From: an uncultured Opitutia bacterium | GTDB lineage: Bacteria; Verrucomicrobiota; Verrucomicrobiia; Opitutales; Opitutaceae | Direction: 5' to 3' | DNA length: 64,000 bases | Assembly: GCA_903834135.1 (NCBI GenBank) | Contig: CAILHZ010000013.1 | Coordinates: forward strand, 20,882 to 84,881 | Shown here: piece after piece, positions 26,772 to 35,286 of the stretch | Layout of the letters: every line of letters begins with the position of its first letter | How positions within the stretch are numbered: the stretch's first letter is position 1 | Notes under the pieces: model-generated | Seen by the model: the letters and a program-made list of their open reading frames with translations, nothing else | What the model was told of the DNA's origin: nothing | The model's database searches: none | Translations under genes and position numbers: made by a program

Positions 26772-27734
26772 TTAAGCGAGCGCTTTTCTGCAGTAGGCCA
26801 CGCAGCGCGCGATTTCTGCCATGCGTGTTGAGCCTTCAGGAACTTTATATTCGAATTCGATAGCAGCCATAATTGGCCACTTATTATCCCGAATAAGGCG
26901 AAGCACTTCAGTTATTGGAGTATCACCTTTACCGTATTCAGTATTTGGACCGTCATGTAGTCTACGGTCCTTTACATGAATATGTGTAATCTTGTCATGA
27001 TGTTTTTTCATGAACTCCACAGGTGAGTAGTTATTGCCTGCAATAAAATGACCAATGTCTAGATTAGCACCGTTAAATTTAGCTAAATCAAAGCCAGCCT
27101 CCCACATCGATTCAGTCACCGCAGTATGACCATGATAGCCAACTGTCATTTCGTGCTTATCGGCAAAGCTACCAATACGCTGTAGATCTTTAGCATTAAT
27201 GTGAGCACTACCCTCTTTACCCACAATCGACATTTCACAGGAAATAGCGTTTGCGCCTAAAGTCTTAGCTAAAGCAAAGAAGTAATTTAATTCTTCATCC
27301 GACATCTGGTAGATATTATCTACTTTAAAAACAGAAATAGTAACACCTGCATCATTCCATTTTTTGCGGAATGCCAGAGCTTTGTCTATTGAGACACCCT
27401 TACGCCATTCGCGCATCTTTAGAGTATCCTCTTCTTTCATCTTTTTTTTGCCATACACTGGGCAGCCTAAAAATTGTTCTACAGGCTGGGCACGTAGTTC
27501 AACAAAGCCTAAGCCAAGCTCAAGTACATGGGCTAAAGTTTCATCTCCTGACATGAAATTATTTCCGAAACTGTAAGGTACATTAATTCCCAACTGAACA
27601 CCATTGATTGTAGAATTAGGCTTTAAAGGTACTTCTTCTGAAGCGCCATATGCTTTAAGATAAGACAGTAGGCCAGCAGCAGGAACTGCCATGAGTGCTA
27701 ATTTAGTAAAATCGCGACGAGTATAGTGTGCCAT
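26772..27734 (-). CDS. Tat-exported sugar phosphate isomerase/epimerase-like TIM barrel
   Basis: A 320-residue protein of the AP endonuclease 2/xylose isomerase-like TIM-barrel superfamily. The N-terminus has a twin-arginine signal (TRRDFTKLAL, residues 4-13, with a hydrophobic stretch and Ala-rich cleavage region). Metal-site candidates are Glu in SCEMSIVGKEG, His in VGYHGHTAV, Asp in NLDIGHF and Glu in AAIEFEYKVPEG. The family often acts on exported sugars in Planctomycetes and Verrucomicrobia. The substrate is unknown. It converges with the SGNH hydrolase gene. Confidence 0.85.
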   Translation of the reverse strand: MAHYTRRDFTKLALMAVPAAGLLSYLKAYGASEEVPLKPNSTINGVQLGINVPYSFGNNFMSGDETLAHVLELGLGFVELRAQPVEQFLGCPVYGKKKMKEEDTLKMREWRKGVSIDKALAFRKKWNDAGVTISVFKVDNIYQMSDEELNYFFALAKTLGANAISCEMSIVGKEGSAHINAKDLQRIGSFADKHEMTVGYHGHTAVTESMWEAGFDLAKFNGANLDIGHFIAGNNYSPVEFMKKHHDKITHIHVKDRRLHDGPNTEYGKGDTPITEVLRLIRDNKWPIMAAIEFEYKVPEGSTRMAEIARCVAYCRKALA

Positions 27735-27912
27735 AATATTTAAGCGTTAAGAAGTCTGAGACTAAGCGGGGTAAAAGTAAGTCAATCTAAAGTCCTCCAC
27801 TGTTAGAATTGGAGCAAGCGAAAATATGTCGCCTAGTTACAACAAATCATCAAAATAATACCACCCCCCTGAATAGCCAACCTGGTTATTTATACTTCTG
27901 GTCGCTCTACTT

Positions 27913-29229
27913 ATGTACTCTGCAAAGCCAAATAAGTCTCAACTGTTATTTATCTACATTTGGACAGGCGCATTTTCGCTTTGGACTGGATCGTTAATTG
28001 CATCAATTAGCCCTTGGCTTCACTGGAGCCATCATCCAATAGAAGCAGCACTAATCCAGGGTGTCATCGCAGTCATTTTGGCACTACTGCTGAGTGCCCT
28101 GTTTATATACATACTTAAGTCAGGCTTATCTACTGAAGTAGAAAGTCAAAATATACACTATATCCCTAGGCTTGATCATTTAAGATTTTTAGCAGCCTCT
28201 CTCGTGGTACTTTATCATTACTTTCATACTATTGTAGTCCCTGGAAGGATTGTGACAGGTCTATTTAGTGAAATCGCAAGCGAAGGCTCAAGTGGAGTAG
28301 ATCTGTTCTTCGTACTCAGCGGGTTCATCTTTGGTACCATAGCTTATCAAAAACGAATCCATTATGGTAATTTCATCATTTCACGCCTTTTTAGAATTTA
28401 TCCTTTATACCTCTTTGCAGTCACAATTGCCGTAAGTGTTCACTACAATCTTTTTAGCACACTGGATTGCCTACTTCTTTTCTTTCCCTTTTTCCAAGTT
28501 AATCATATCGCAGGTACACTCAATGATTTCGGTCAACTTTGGAGCATAGGTTTAGAATTTCAATTCTATCTGATATTTCCCTTCTTGGCTGAATTTGTCT
28601 TACGTTTTGGATATCGTTATCTCATTGCACTCACGCTAGCCATTATTGCCTTACGTTATTTCTATTTCACTCAAACAGGCACTGTACGAGATTTTGTTTA
28701 TTGGTCACTCCTGGGTCGAATTGATGAATTTGCAGTGGGTATACTAGCAACCGCTATATCCATCAGAAACCCTTCCTTCTTTAAGAACCCACTACATTTA
28801 CTGTGTTCACTGGTATGCGCTGTACTAAGCTTTCACTGGCTACAGGCTTGGGGTGGCTATTACAACGGCGTTAATTCTGCCCTATGGGTCATTTGGCCAA
28901 CGTTTGAGGGTTTAGTATGGGCTTACTTAATAGTAAGCTACCTAAGAGCTAGAATCACTATCCCTGATTTTTTGAATAATAGCCTAGCTAAGCTTGGTCA
29001 CTTAAGTTTCTCAATTTATGTGATGCACGGCTACGCAGTTTTTATTACACTTAAGTACTTTGGCGTCTATCACTTCACTGCCTCGCGTGAAGGCGATGCA
29101 ATTATAGCTGGCTTACTCATATGCCTACCTCTCTCAGTCTGTATAGCACTGCCGACTTTTCACTTTATTGAGAAACCGTTCTTTGTATTTAAGAAAAAAT
29201 ATACAGAGAATTCACTACGCGGTCGGTAA
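27913..29229 (+). CDS. Acyltransferase 3 family membrane protein (OafA/YrhL-like)
   Basis: A 438-residue polytopic protein predicted to O-acylate a cell-surface polysaccharide. RLDHLRFLAASLVVLYHYFH contains the conserved Arg and His of the family. GSSGVDLFFVLSGFIFG and NFIISRLFRIYPLYLF are also diagnostic. An N-terminal extension with two extra membrane helices (about residues 10-70) precedes the domain. The terminator at 29244-29279 follows. Acceptor and donor are unknown; an O-antigen or exopolysaccharide role is inference. Confidence 0.88.
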   Translation: MYSAKPNKSQLLFIYIWTGAFSLWTGSLIASISPWLHWSHHPIEAALIQGVIAVILALLLSALFIYILKSGLSTEVESQNIHYIPRLDHLRFLAASLVVLYHYFHTIVVPGRIVTGLFSEIASEGSSGVDLFFVLSGFIFGTIAYQKRIHYGNFIISRLFRIYPLYLFAVTIAVSVHYNLFSTLDCLLLFFPFFQVNHIAGTLNDFGQLWSIGLEFQFYLIFPFLAEFVLRFGYRYLIALTLAIIALRYFYFTQTGTVRDFVYWSLLGRIDEFAVGILATAISIRNPSFFKNPLHLLCSLVCAVLSFHWLQAWGGYYNGVNSALWVIWPTFEGLVWAYLIVSYLRARITIPDFLNNSLAKLGHLSFSIYVMHGYAVFITLKYFGVYHFTASREGDAIIAGLLICLPLSVCIALPTFHFIEKPFFVFKKKYTENSLRGR

Positions 29230-29243
29230 TTGTAATAGCTAAT

Positions 29244-29279
29244 AAAAAAGCCGAACGATTTAAGATCATTCGGCTTTTT
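29244..29279. terminator. Bidirectional intrinsic terminator
   Basis: A stem AGCCGAACGAT/ATCATTCGGCT around the loop TTAAG, flanked by A residues on the left and T residues on the right. This gives U-tracts on both strands. The single C-A mismatch on the plus strand becomes a G-U wobble on the minus strand. It sits between the convergent acyltransferase and sulfatase genes. Confidence 0.88.
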
Positions 29280-29295
29280 GTTGTGTTAATTTAAA

Positions 29296-30840
29296 TTAGT
29301 TCTGAGGCAATGCAGCACGCCATCCCGCTTTCCACTCGGTCATGAGTGAGGCGACGAGCTCTTTATTTTCAGATAGATTAGCAATATTCACATTTTCCTG
29401 AGGATCAGTTTCATGGTCATACAGTTCGATTGCATCAACCTTAGAATGATCCTTACGTCCTACCCATACCGTGAAGCGGTAACGCTGAGTGCGCATCGAA
29501 TACCCCATCAAGGCACCTGCACCTGTTTTACCTGTTGCCCGTGGGTATTGGCTGAAAGCGGCTTTCTTCCAAGATAAATTAGGATTATCTAAGAGTGGCT
29601 TAAAGCTATAGCCTTCAACCGTAGATGGCACAGACAACCCTGCTACGTCGGAAAGTGTTGGATATATATCAACAAATTCAACAAGCGCTGCAGAATGCTC
29701 CCCTTTAGCTTTCATGTTTGGTGTAGAAATAATCAAAGGAACATTAGTGTCGTTTTCTACATTAGTATGTTTACCCCAGCCACTATGCTCACCTAACTTC
29801 CAACCATGATCACCCCAAAGAATAACGATTGTATTATCGCGTAGTCCAAGACGATCAAGCTCTGCCATAACACGGCCTACCTGAGCATCTGTATAGCTAA
29901 CCCCAGCGAAGTAAGCATGCTTGAGTTGACGAGCAAGCGCATCTGAAAAAGGTCCTGTAGCAGGAATTCCATGATAATGACGGATCTCACCATCATTTGG
30001 ATTTACTGCATAAATGGGTGAATCTTTAGCGAGAAATGGATTAGGTGCTAATGCGATTTTCGATTCATCATACATGTCCCAATACTTTTGCGGAGCGACC
30101 CATGGCAAATGTGGTTTGATAAAACCAACAGCTAAGAAGAATGGCTCTTTGCGATTTTTTAATTTAGCTAAACTTTCGATCGCCAGGTCAGCTACTTTAC
30201 CATCCTGATAAGTATTATCAGGTACATCTGCGTGCTCGAATGCTGGCCCACGTGTTCCGGGACCATCTTCGTCGCTAGCGAGTGATGCTTTTTTCTTCTT
30301 TTTTGGTTTTTCCTTAGCCAGCGCCTGGTTAACGGTGTCATCTGGTTCCCCTTCAACTTTTAAAGGACTTACTGAAAGACTTTCTTTTAGTACATAAATA
30401 GGCGCTTTAGGTGTTACCCATGGTATACTCCAAGAGGCTGGATCATTGTAACCCACGTGAAATATTTTGCCCATACCTTGAACAAAATAACCATTATTCA
30501 TGAAGTTTTGTTGCAGCGTTACTACATTAGGTAGTGCGGTACGAAAATGAGTAAACAAATCCCAAACCTGAGTTGTATCGGGACGAGTGCCGGTTAAGAG
30601 ACTAGACCTAGTAGGTGAGCATACCGCTTGTTGACAGTATGCATGATCAAATACCATGCCCTGTTTGGCTATGGCATCTATATTAGGCGTCTTCATGTAG
30701 TCTTTACCGTAACATCCCAATTCAGGCCGCAAATCATCAACGGCGATGAAAAGAACATTAGGACGTGCTGCTGGTGTTGAACTACTTTGTGCAAATAAAG
30801 TAGGCGCAATTAATGCGAGTAATAACAAGGTACGTTTCAT
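29296..30840 (-). CDS. Secreted sulfatase, iduronate-2-sulfatase-like
   Basis: Exported type I sulfatase of 514 residues that removes sulfate esters, probably from marine or host polysaccharides. A signal peptide (MKRTLLLLALIAPTLFA) is followed by the metal-binding Asp35-Asp36 (FIAVDDLRPELG) and the formylglycine motif CSPTRSSLLTG with Cys74 as the residue to be oxidised. LWGDHGWKLGEHSGWGKHT carries further active-site residues. An insertion with five consecutive lysines (180-184) and an acidic stretch is unusual. Maturation needs a formylglycine-generating enzyme or anSME, neither seen here. I chose ATG 30840 over a TTG 18 nt upstream. Confidence 0.93.
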   Translation of the reverse strand: MKRTLLLLALIAPTLFAQSSSTPAARPNVLFIAVDDLRPELGCYGKDYMKTPNIDAIAKQGMVFDHAYCQQAVCSPTRSSLLTGTRPDTTQVWDLFTHFRTALPNVVTLQQNFMNNGYFVQGMGKIFHVGYNDPASWSIPWVTPKAPIYVLKESLSVSPLKVEGEPDDTVNQALAKEKPKKKKKASLASDEDGPGTRGPAFEHADVPDNTYQDGKVADLAIESLAKLKNRKEPFFLAVGFIKPHLPWVAPQKYWDMYDESKIALAPNPFLAKDSPIYAVNPNDGEIRHYHGIPATGPFSDALARQLKHAYFAGVSYTDAQVGRVMAELDRLGLRDNTIVILWGDHGWKLGEHSGWGKHTNVENDTNVPLIISTPNMKAKGEHSAALVEFVDIYPTLSDVAGLSVPSTVEGYSFKPLLDNPNLSWKKAAFSQYPRATGKTGAGALMGYSMRTQRYRFTVWVGRKDHSKVDAIELYDHETDPQENVNIANLSENKELVASLMTEWKAGWRAALPQN

Positions 30841-30953
30841 GGTAATAAAATGGGGCAATTCTAATCTCTGTGTACTATCTCTTAATGACCTATTTAACGA
30901 AAGGCCTAAATCTACGTATTTTGTACGATAGACAAAACGATCCGTATGGCCAC

Positions 30954-30985
30954 AAAAAAACCCAGAGCCATTAAGCTCTGGGTTT
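30954..30985 (-). terminator. Intrinsic terminator of the act/cco-like operon
   Basis: A perfect stem CCCAGAGC (30961-30968) / GCTCTGGG (30975-30982) with a six-base loop, extended by A-T pairs. On the minus strand it is followed by a run of seven T. It lies 17 nt after the stop of the last cytochrome gene and ends the ten-gene operon that starts near 41872. Confidence 0.93.
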
Positions 30986-31001
30986 GATTCAAAAAATTAT
31001 A

Positions 31002-31667
31002 TTACTTGATCTGTAAAAGCTCTGTTGAAGACCATTCTTTACGGTCACCAGCTTGAGAACGAATACGAGCAACCGCGTCAGCTGTAATTACTGCTCCTTT
31101 ATTGCCCCACTCCTGTCTTATGTAGGTCAATACATTAGCTATTTTTTCATCAGTCCAGTTGTAACCAGCTGTTCCAAAAGCAGGCATCGCTGCAGCTCCG
31201 GCATATGAAGTACCGCTAACAGTCACTTGTCCTTTTAGTCCGTGTAAAAGAATACGAACGACACGTTCTTCTGATCCTGTTACCCATTCTGAGCCAGCTA
31301 AAGGAGGATATACTCCTGCAATACCCTGACCATTAGGTTGGTGGCAGCTATAGCAAGCACCAGGAGAATTGAACAGTTTCTTTCCAGCTGCTACTGGATC
31401 TGCTTTAACAACAACTTCAGCTCCTGTGTGAGGTAATGCTGTTTCGTTGTAAATGGAAGCGCTGTAGTGACCAGAATAGCGATTAACGTACGTTGCTGCA
31501 AAAAGCACGAAAGTACTTAATAAAAACAACATCAATAAAGGGCGCAGGTTATAATTACCGGCATCATCCTTTTGAGGCCCAAGGGCTTTTTCGTGAGAAT
31601 CAAGAACTTGTGCATCATCATTTGCTGCACGTTCAAAGCGTGAATCGTTATGTGAGGAGTTACTCAT
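31002..31667 (-). CDS. Membrane-anchored monoheme cytochrome c (CcoP-like), last gene of act/cco-like operon
   Basis: A 221-residue protein with a charged N-terminal tail, one transmembrane helix (about residues 42-62) and a periplasmic cytochrome c domain. The single heme site is CYSCH (105-109), with Met161 in AAMPAFG as probable axial ligand. It resembles one domain of CcoP of cbb3 oxidases, or general class I cytochrome c domains, but has one heme where CcoP has two. It overlaps the CcoO-like gene by 4 nt (ATGA). In this operon it probably carries electrons away from alternative complex III; the acceptor is not shown. Confidence 0.85.
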   Translation of the reverse strand: MSNSSHNDSRFERAANDDAQVLDSHEKALGPQKDDAGNYNLRPLLMLFLLSTFVLFAATYVNRYSGHYSASIYNETALPHTGAEVVVKADPVAAGKKLFNSPGACYSCHQPNGQGIAGVYPPLAGSEWVTGSEERVVRILLHGLKGQVTVSGTSYAGAAAMPAFGTAGYNWTDEKIANVLTYIRQEWGNKGAVITADAVARIRSQAGDRKEWSSTELLQIK

Positions 31668-32302
31668 TTTTCGCCCTCCCCTTTAGCACCAGCCACAGGA
31701 TGGGCTTCAGGATAATCATACGTTGTGTTTAAGCTAAGCAGATAAGCTACAAGTTCTTTAGCACGCGTAGTTGGAATAATTTCAAAACCAGATTGTGGTT
31801 TTTGCTTTCCAGTTAACTTGAGTGCTTCGCTTGAAGCCTCGCCTTGAATCTTATGTGTTTCAAAAAGGAATTGGTAGGAAGGCATAGCGCCTTGACCTTG
31901 ATAGAGCATGTGAAGCAAATCGTCTTGATCAGGAGCGCTTGGCTTACGGCCAGCCAAATTAGTTAAATCTTGGCCAATACGTGATTCACCTAATTGGACT
32001 GATGTCTGGTAAATATAATCGCGTGCTACACTTTGACGCTCACCCCAACCACGATCTTGGTCAGAGCCAAATCCAGGACGGCGTACCTGCTGGGTATGGC
32101 AAGAAGCACAGCCTAAATCTTTATAAACTAAAGCACCTTGTGCCGCTAGTCCTGAAGGACGAGCAGGATAGGATGTGCTATCAGTGTCATCATAGTAACC
32201 CGCAAGGGAACCAATCTGAGCATTGGAAGAGACTACAATGCCAACCCAGGCTAAGCCGAGTGCAGCAAATAATCCTAAAAAGAATAAAGAACCGTTCTTC
32301 AT
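31664..32302 (-). CDS. CcoO-like membrane-anchored monoheme cytochrome c
   Basis: A 212-residue protein with one N-terminal membrane helix (about residues 5-25) and a monoheme cytochrome domain. The layout follows CcoO/FixO of cbb3 oxidases: YKDLGCASCHTQQVRR (heme at 65-69), then IYQTSVQLGESRIGQDLTNL, where CcoO has its GPDLxRVGGRY motif. Met140 in GAMPSYQFLFE matches the CcoO MPAY ligand site. It overlaps both neighbours by 4 nt. It follows the CcoN-like gene as ccoO follows ccoN, supporting a shared origin with cbb3 oxidases. Confidence 0.85.
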   Translation of the reverse strand: MKNGSLFFLGLFAALGLAWVGIVVSSNAQIGSLAGYYDDTDSTSYPARPSGLAAQGALVYKDLGCASCHTQQVRRPGFGSDQDRGWGERQSVARDYIYQTSVQLGESRIGQDLTNLAGRKPSAPDQDDLLHMLYQGQGAMPSYQFLFETHKIQGEASSEALKLTGKQKPQSGFEIIPTTRAKELVAYLLSLNTTYDYPEAHPVAGAKGEGEK

Positions 32303-33708
32303 GAGGCTAAGGCTCCTTCCTTCGAACTGTCTGATTTACAGCAGCAGGTAATAACTGTTTTGAGAAAGTTTACTGCTAAAAGAAGACTACTAGTGAGAAT
32401 AATAAATTGTCCTGCAGAAGCGACCAAGAGGTACGGCCTCATTTGAACAGCAATATCTGAGAAATTAACTTTAGCATCAGCGAGTGCATTGCCCTGAACA
32501 AGTCCTGCAGCTGCAAGACTAAGTACAGTTACAAGAATTCCCACAGCAGACAAAATCAGTTGGCCTTTGATTAAAGCACCAGAGGACCATGCCGCACCTT
32601 TAAGGCGAGGTAGTGCAAAATAAAGAGCACCAAAGAACATCATGGAAGCACCACCATAAAGGGCTAATAATTTCTGAGCATCCTCATAAACAGTAAATTG
32701 TGTTATAGCTGCGTAAGCACGCATTGATGTAAGAGCATCCACAAAACCACCAGCAACGTAGCAGATCAGGCCGATTGCAACGAAACCTAAACTCAGTGAG
32801 CCACCCTTTAGCGCCATACGTAAGTTTAGAAAAACAACGATATAGTGAAATACAAGTGTTACGGTCATGACAATCGCAACCGAGGAAATCCAGGCAGGTA
32901 TTGGTCCTCCAATTAAGTGACGGGCACCGGTCCAACCACCCACAACAAGTAAAGTCCAAAAGCCTAGTGCTGCGCTATCATACGCAGGAATAACTTTGCC
33001 GCTCATGCGGGGCACAACGTAATATGCTGCTGTAAGTGCTAGAGGAGCAATCCATAATGTCCATAGGCCTTGAGCGTACCAACCGCCAACAACGGCTTGT
33101 AGAACACCTCTCACGGGAGAGCATTCTAGCATCACGTAAGCTATAGATAATAACCAAGGGAAAAGAAACAGTGCAGCAATAGCATACCACTGAGAAGCGA
33201 ACATCATTTCACGGCGACGTCCCGTCCAGGATAAAAGTCCAGCTACAGCAATTCCTCCATATGAACAGAACAATAAAGGCTGAACGTAACTAGGCAGCTG
33301 ATACATCGAGATTGAGGTTAAATCCCCTAGAGCAAGACCGCCTAGAGCAACAGTTACTGCAAGATTCCAGAATAAGGCTCCTACAAATACCCAATTAGCA
33401 CCACGTAACTTTTCTCCAGATAAACGAGCAAGAATCCATAACGCTAAGCCTAAACCTACATTACCAATCCAACCATAAATAAAGGAAGTTTCTGCCATAG
33501 CACGTACGCGGCCATATGATAAGACCGGGCACTCTGCTAGGAAACTAGGTGTATGCAGTTGAATCGAAGTAATAAGGGCAAATACCCCACTCACAACGAG
33601 CCACAGGACCGAAGATCCTAAAAGATAAAGCAAAGGATAACGCCCTGTAGATTCAGCCGGAGTTTGATCGGCAGAATCAGCGCTTGGTGATGTCGATGCG
33701 TGGGTCAT
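32299..33708 (-). CDS. CcoN-like heme-copper oxidase subunit I homologue lacking metal ligands
   Basis: A 469-residue polytopic protein related to subunit I of cbb3 oxidase. YGRVRAMAETSFIYG, GGWYAQGLWTLW, FWTLLVVGGWTGARHL and FFGALYFALPRLKG match the CcoN framework. The ligand positions do not: against remembered CcoN sequence, heme-b His60 falls on Ala72, CuB His207 on Gln213, CuB His257 on Arg263, and TM10 His345/His347 near Tyr351/Gly353. Only His264 coincides with a ligand (His258), and the active-site Tyr251 falls on Gly257. The whole protein has four histidines (3, 52, 264, 288). It cannot be a normal oxidase or NO reductase. The reading frame is intact and embedded in a coupled operon, so it is probably functional as a structural subunit. 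Confidence 0.85.
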   Translation of the reverse strand: MTHASTSPSADSADQTPAESTGRYPLLYLLGSSVLWLVVSGVFALITSIQLHTPSFLAECPVLSYGRVRAMAETSFIYGWIGNVGLGLALWILARLSGEKLRGANWVFVGALFWNLAVTVALGGLALGDLTSISMYQLPSYVQPLLFCSYGGIAVAGLLSWTGRRREMMFASQWYAIAALFLFPWLLSIAYVMLECSPVRGVLQAVVGGWYAQGLWTLWIAPLALTAAYYVVPRMSGKVIPAYDSAALGFWTLLVVGGWTGARHLIGGPIPAWISSVAIVMTVTLVFHYIVVFLNLRMALKGGSLSLGFVAIGLICYVAGGFVDALTSMRAYAAITQFTVYEDAQKLLALYGGASMMFFGALYFALPRLKGAAWSSGALIKGQLILSAVGILVTVLSLAAAGLVQGNALADAKVNFSDIAVQMRPYLLVASAGQFIILTSSLLLAVNFLKTVITCCCKSDSSKEGALAS

Positions 33709-34049
33709 TTCGAAGAATTTGAAGCGTTCGTTTCGTTTACGTAGAGTTCCATCGCGCGCTCGATTGGAAGTTGTACTGCACCCTTTGATTTATCAATCCA
33801 TGCGTAACTCGTGGCCTGTGTGGATTGCTTATCCTTGAGTTCAAGTAAGTAAGCACGACGCGTTTCATGAGTTGCCTTCCATGCAAGATCTGCAGGCAGT
33901 TTCTCAGGAGCTACATTTTGCGGAGCAGCAGGCACATGGGAAATATACATCCAACGTGTCAGGATAAAAAACACACTGAGTCCGAGTGTGACAGCAATAA
34001 GTGCTGACCATGATACTGGGCGTGAAGGACGTGTAGATGAATCACTCAT
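33705..34049 (-). CDS. Small single-pass membrane protein between actF and the CcoN-like gene, function unknown
   Basis: A 114-residue protein with one transmembrane helix (about residues 13-33) and a small exported domain. It contains APQNVAPEKLPADLAWK and the segment YAWIDKSKGAVQLPIERAM (about 81-99), which looks like a conserved structural motif. I do not recognise a named family. It overlaps actF by 8 nt and the CcoN-like gene by 4 nt, so it is coupled to both. Its position suggests an assembly factor or small subunit joining alternative complex III to the CcoN/O/P-like module; this is inference. Confidence 0.75.
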   Translation of the reverse strand: MSDSSTRPSRPVSWSALIAVTLGLSVFFILTRWMYISHVPAAPQNVAPEKLPADLAWKATHETRRAYLLELKDKQSTQATSYAWIDKSKGAVQLPIERAMELYVNETNASNSSK

Positions 34050-35286
34050 GGAAAGTTAGGGATTCAGTGATACGAGGATCGTGAATAGGGATCAGTTTAG
34101 TAGTTGGGAAACTCTTTAAGTAAGACCATACACAAATACCACCAATTCCGATGGTCGAGGTGAGGGCCCAAAGTAAACCAAGCGAGAAAAAGGGCAGCGG
34201 ATTACCTGCGGCATCTTTTACGGCAGGAAGAATATTCCAGCACATATCAATAAAGATAACACCAAGGATCCAAAGTGCGATGCGGCGAATAGGAGCTTTA
34301 TTCACTTTACGTGAATAAGAAAGCAGTAACAAGAATGGGAGAAGGAAGTGACCGAATACTAGAACCATACCTATTCCCCACCAGTCACCGTACTCACGTA
34401 AATTATACCAGAATGTTTCTTCAGGAACGTTAGCATTCCAGATTAAGAAATACTGAGAGAAACTGATGTAGCCCCAAAATACTGTGAATGCGAACATCAT
34501 CTTACCAACACTGTGCCAGTGATCAGAATGAAGAATACCTTTGAAATCACCACGGTTGTATAACCAAACCATTATCAAAATGGTGCAGGAGTAAGCTCCT
34601 CGCATACAATTTGCGAAATACCATACACCGTACATGGTTGAAAACCAGTGATACTCTAAGCTCTTAAGCCAATATACAGCTGCAAAAGTGAGTGTAAGAG
34701 CAACGAGCGGGATACCAAATCCAGCCGTCATACGGTTCATCTTAGTCCAGGAAGCATTGCCATCTTTATCTTGAGTAAAGGAAGCCTTACGTAGGCGAGA
34801 TGAAATCCAGATCCATACAACAAAGAAAAGCACAGAGAAGATGGTGAATGCGTTTAAATTCAAAAACGCAGACTTTTTTGCATAGACCATATCATTAGCT
34901 ACGGTCTTACCTTCTCCCTCGAGAAGATGTGCTGGATTCATCCATGGCCATATTGTGTCTTTAGCACCAAACCATGTAATCAAAAGTAGCGGTAAAAATA
35001 ACAGTGCAAGCCACTTGAAAGCACTTAGTGCATGTTCGAATTGGCGGCGTAGTACCGTCGACCACTGTGCATCAAAAATATGATGGATTAAAGTTAGCAG
35101 TAAAAAACCGATCGCAATAGCACACCAGTAAGCAATGCCTACTAGCCAGCTCGTTGCTACGATATGTACAGGTGATAAAACAAGACCCAGAAGCGTGACT
35201 GCAATACCTGCAAGTCCGATTGTGAGTGCTTTGTTAGAGGCGGGAGCCCCTGCTGAATGCGTAGAAGTGACCTCGGGGTTACTCAT
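34042..35286 (-). CDS. actF: Alternative complex III membrane subunit ActF
   Basis: A 414-residue integral membrane protein with about ten helices, the second large membrane subunit of alternative complex III (quinol to cytochrome c electron transfer). Segments such as WFSTMYGVWYFANCMRGAYS and SFSQYFLIWNANVPEETFWY are typical of ActF. It is related in fold to ActC/NrfD but is thought not to hold the main quinol site. It overlaps actE by 4 nt. Confidence 0.88.
   Translation of the reverse strand: MSNPEVTSTHSAGAPASNKALTIGLAGIAVTLLGLVLSPVHIVATSWLVGIAYWCAIAIGFLLLTLIHHIFDAQWSTVLRRQFEHALSAFKWLALLFLPLLLITWFGAKDTIWPWMNPAHLLEGEGKTVANDMVYAKKSAFLNLNAFTIFSVLFFVVWIWISSRLRKASFTQDKDGNASWTKMNRMTAGFGIPLVALTLTFAAVYWLKSLEYHWFSTMYGVWYFANCMRGAYSCTILIMVWLYNRGDFKGILHSDHWHSVGKMMFAFTVFWGYISFSQYFLIWNANVPEETFWYNLREYGDWWGIGMVLVFGHFLLPFLLLLSYSRKVNKAPIRRIALWILGVIFIDMCWNILPAVKDAAGNPLPFFSLGLLWALTSTIGIGGICVWSYLKSFPTTKLIPIHDPRITESLTFHE

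Noticed and set aside
32299..33708. Annotating the CcoN-like gene as a functional cbb3 oxidase
   Set aside because: Only four histidines exist in the whole protein and nearly all metal-ligand positions are substituted.
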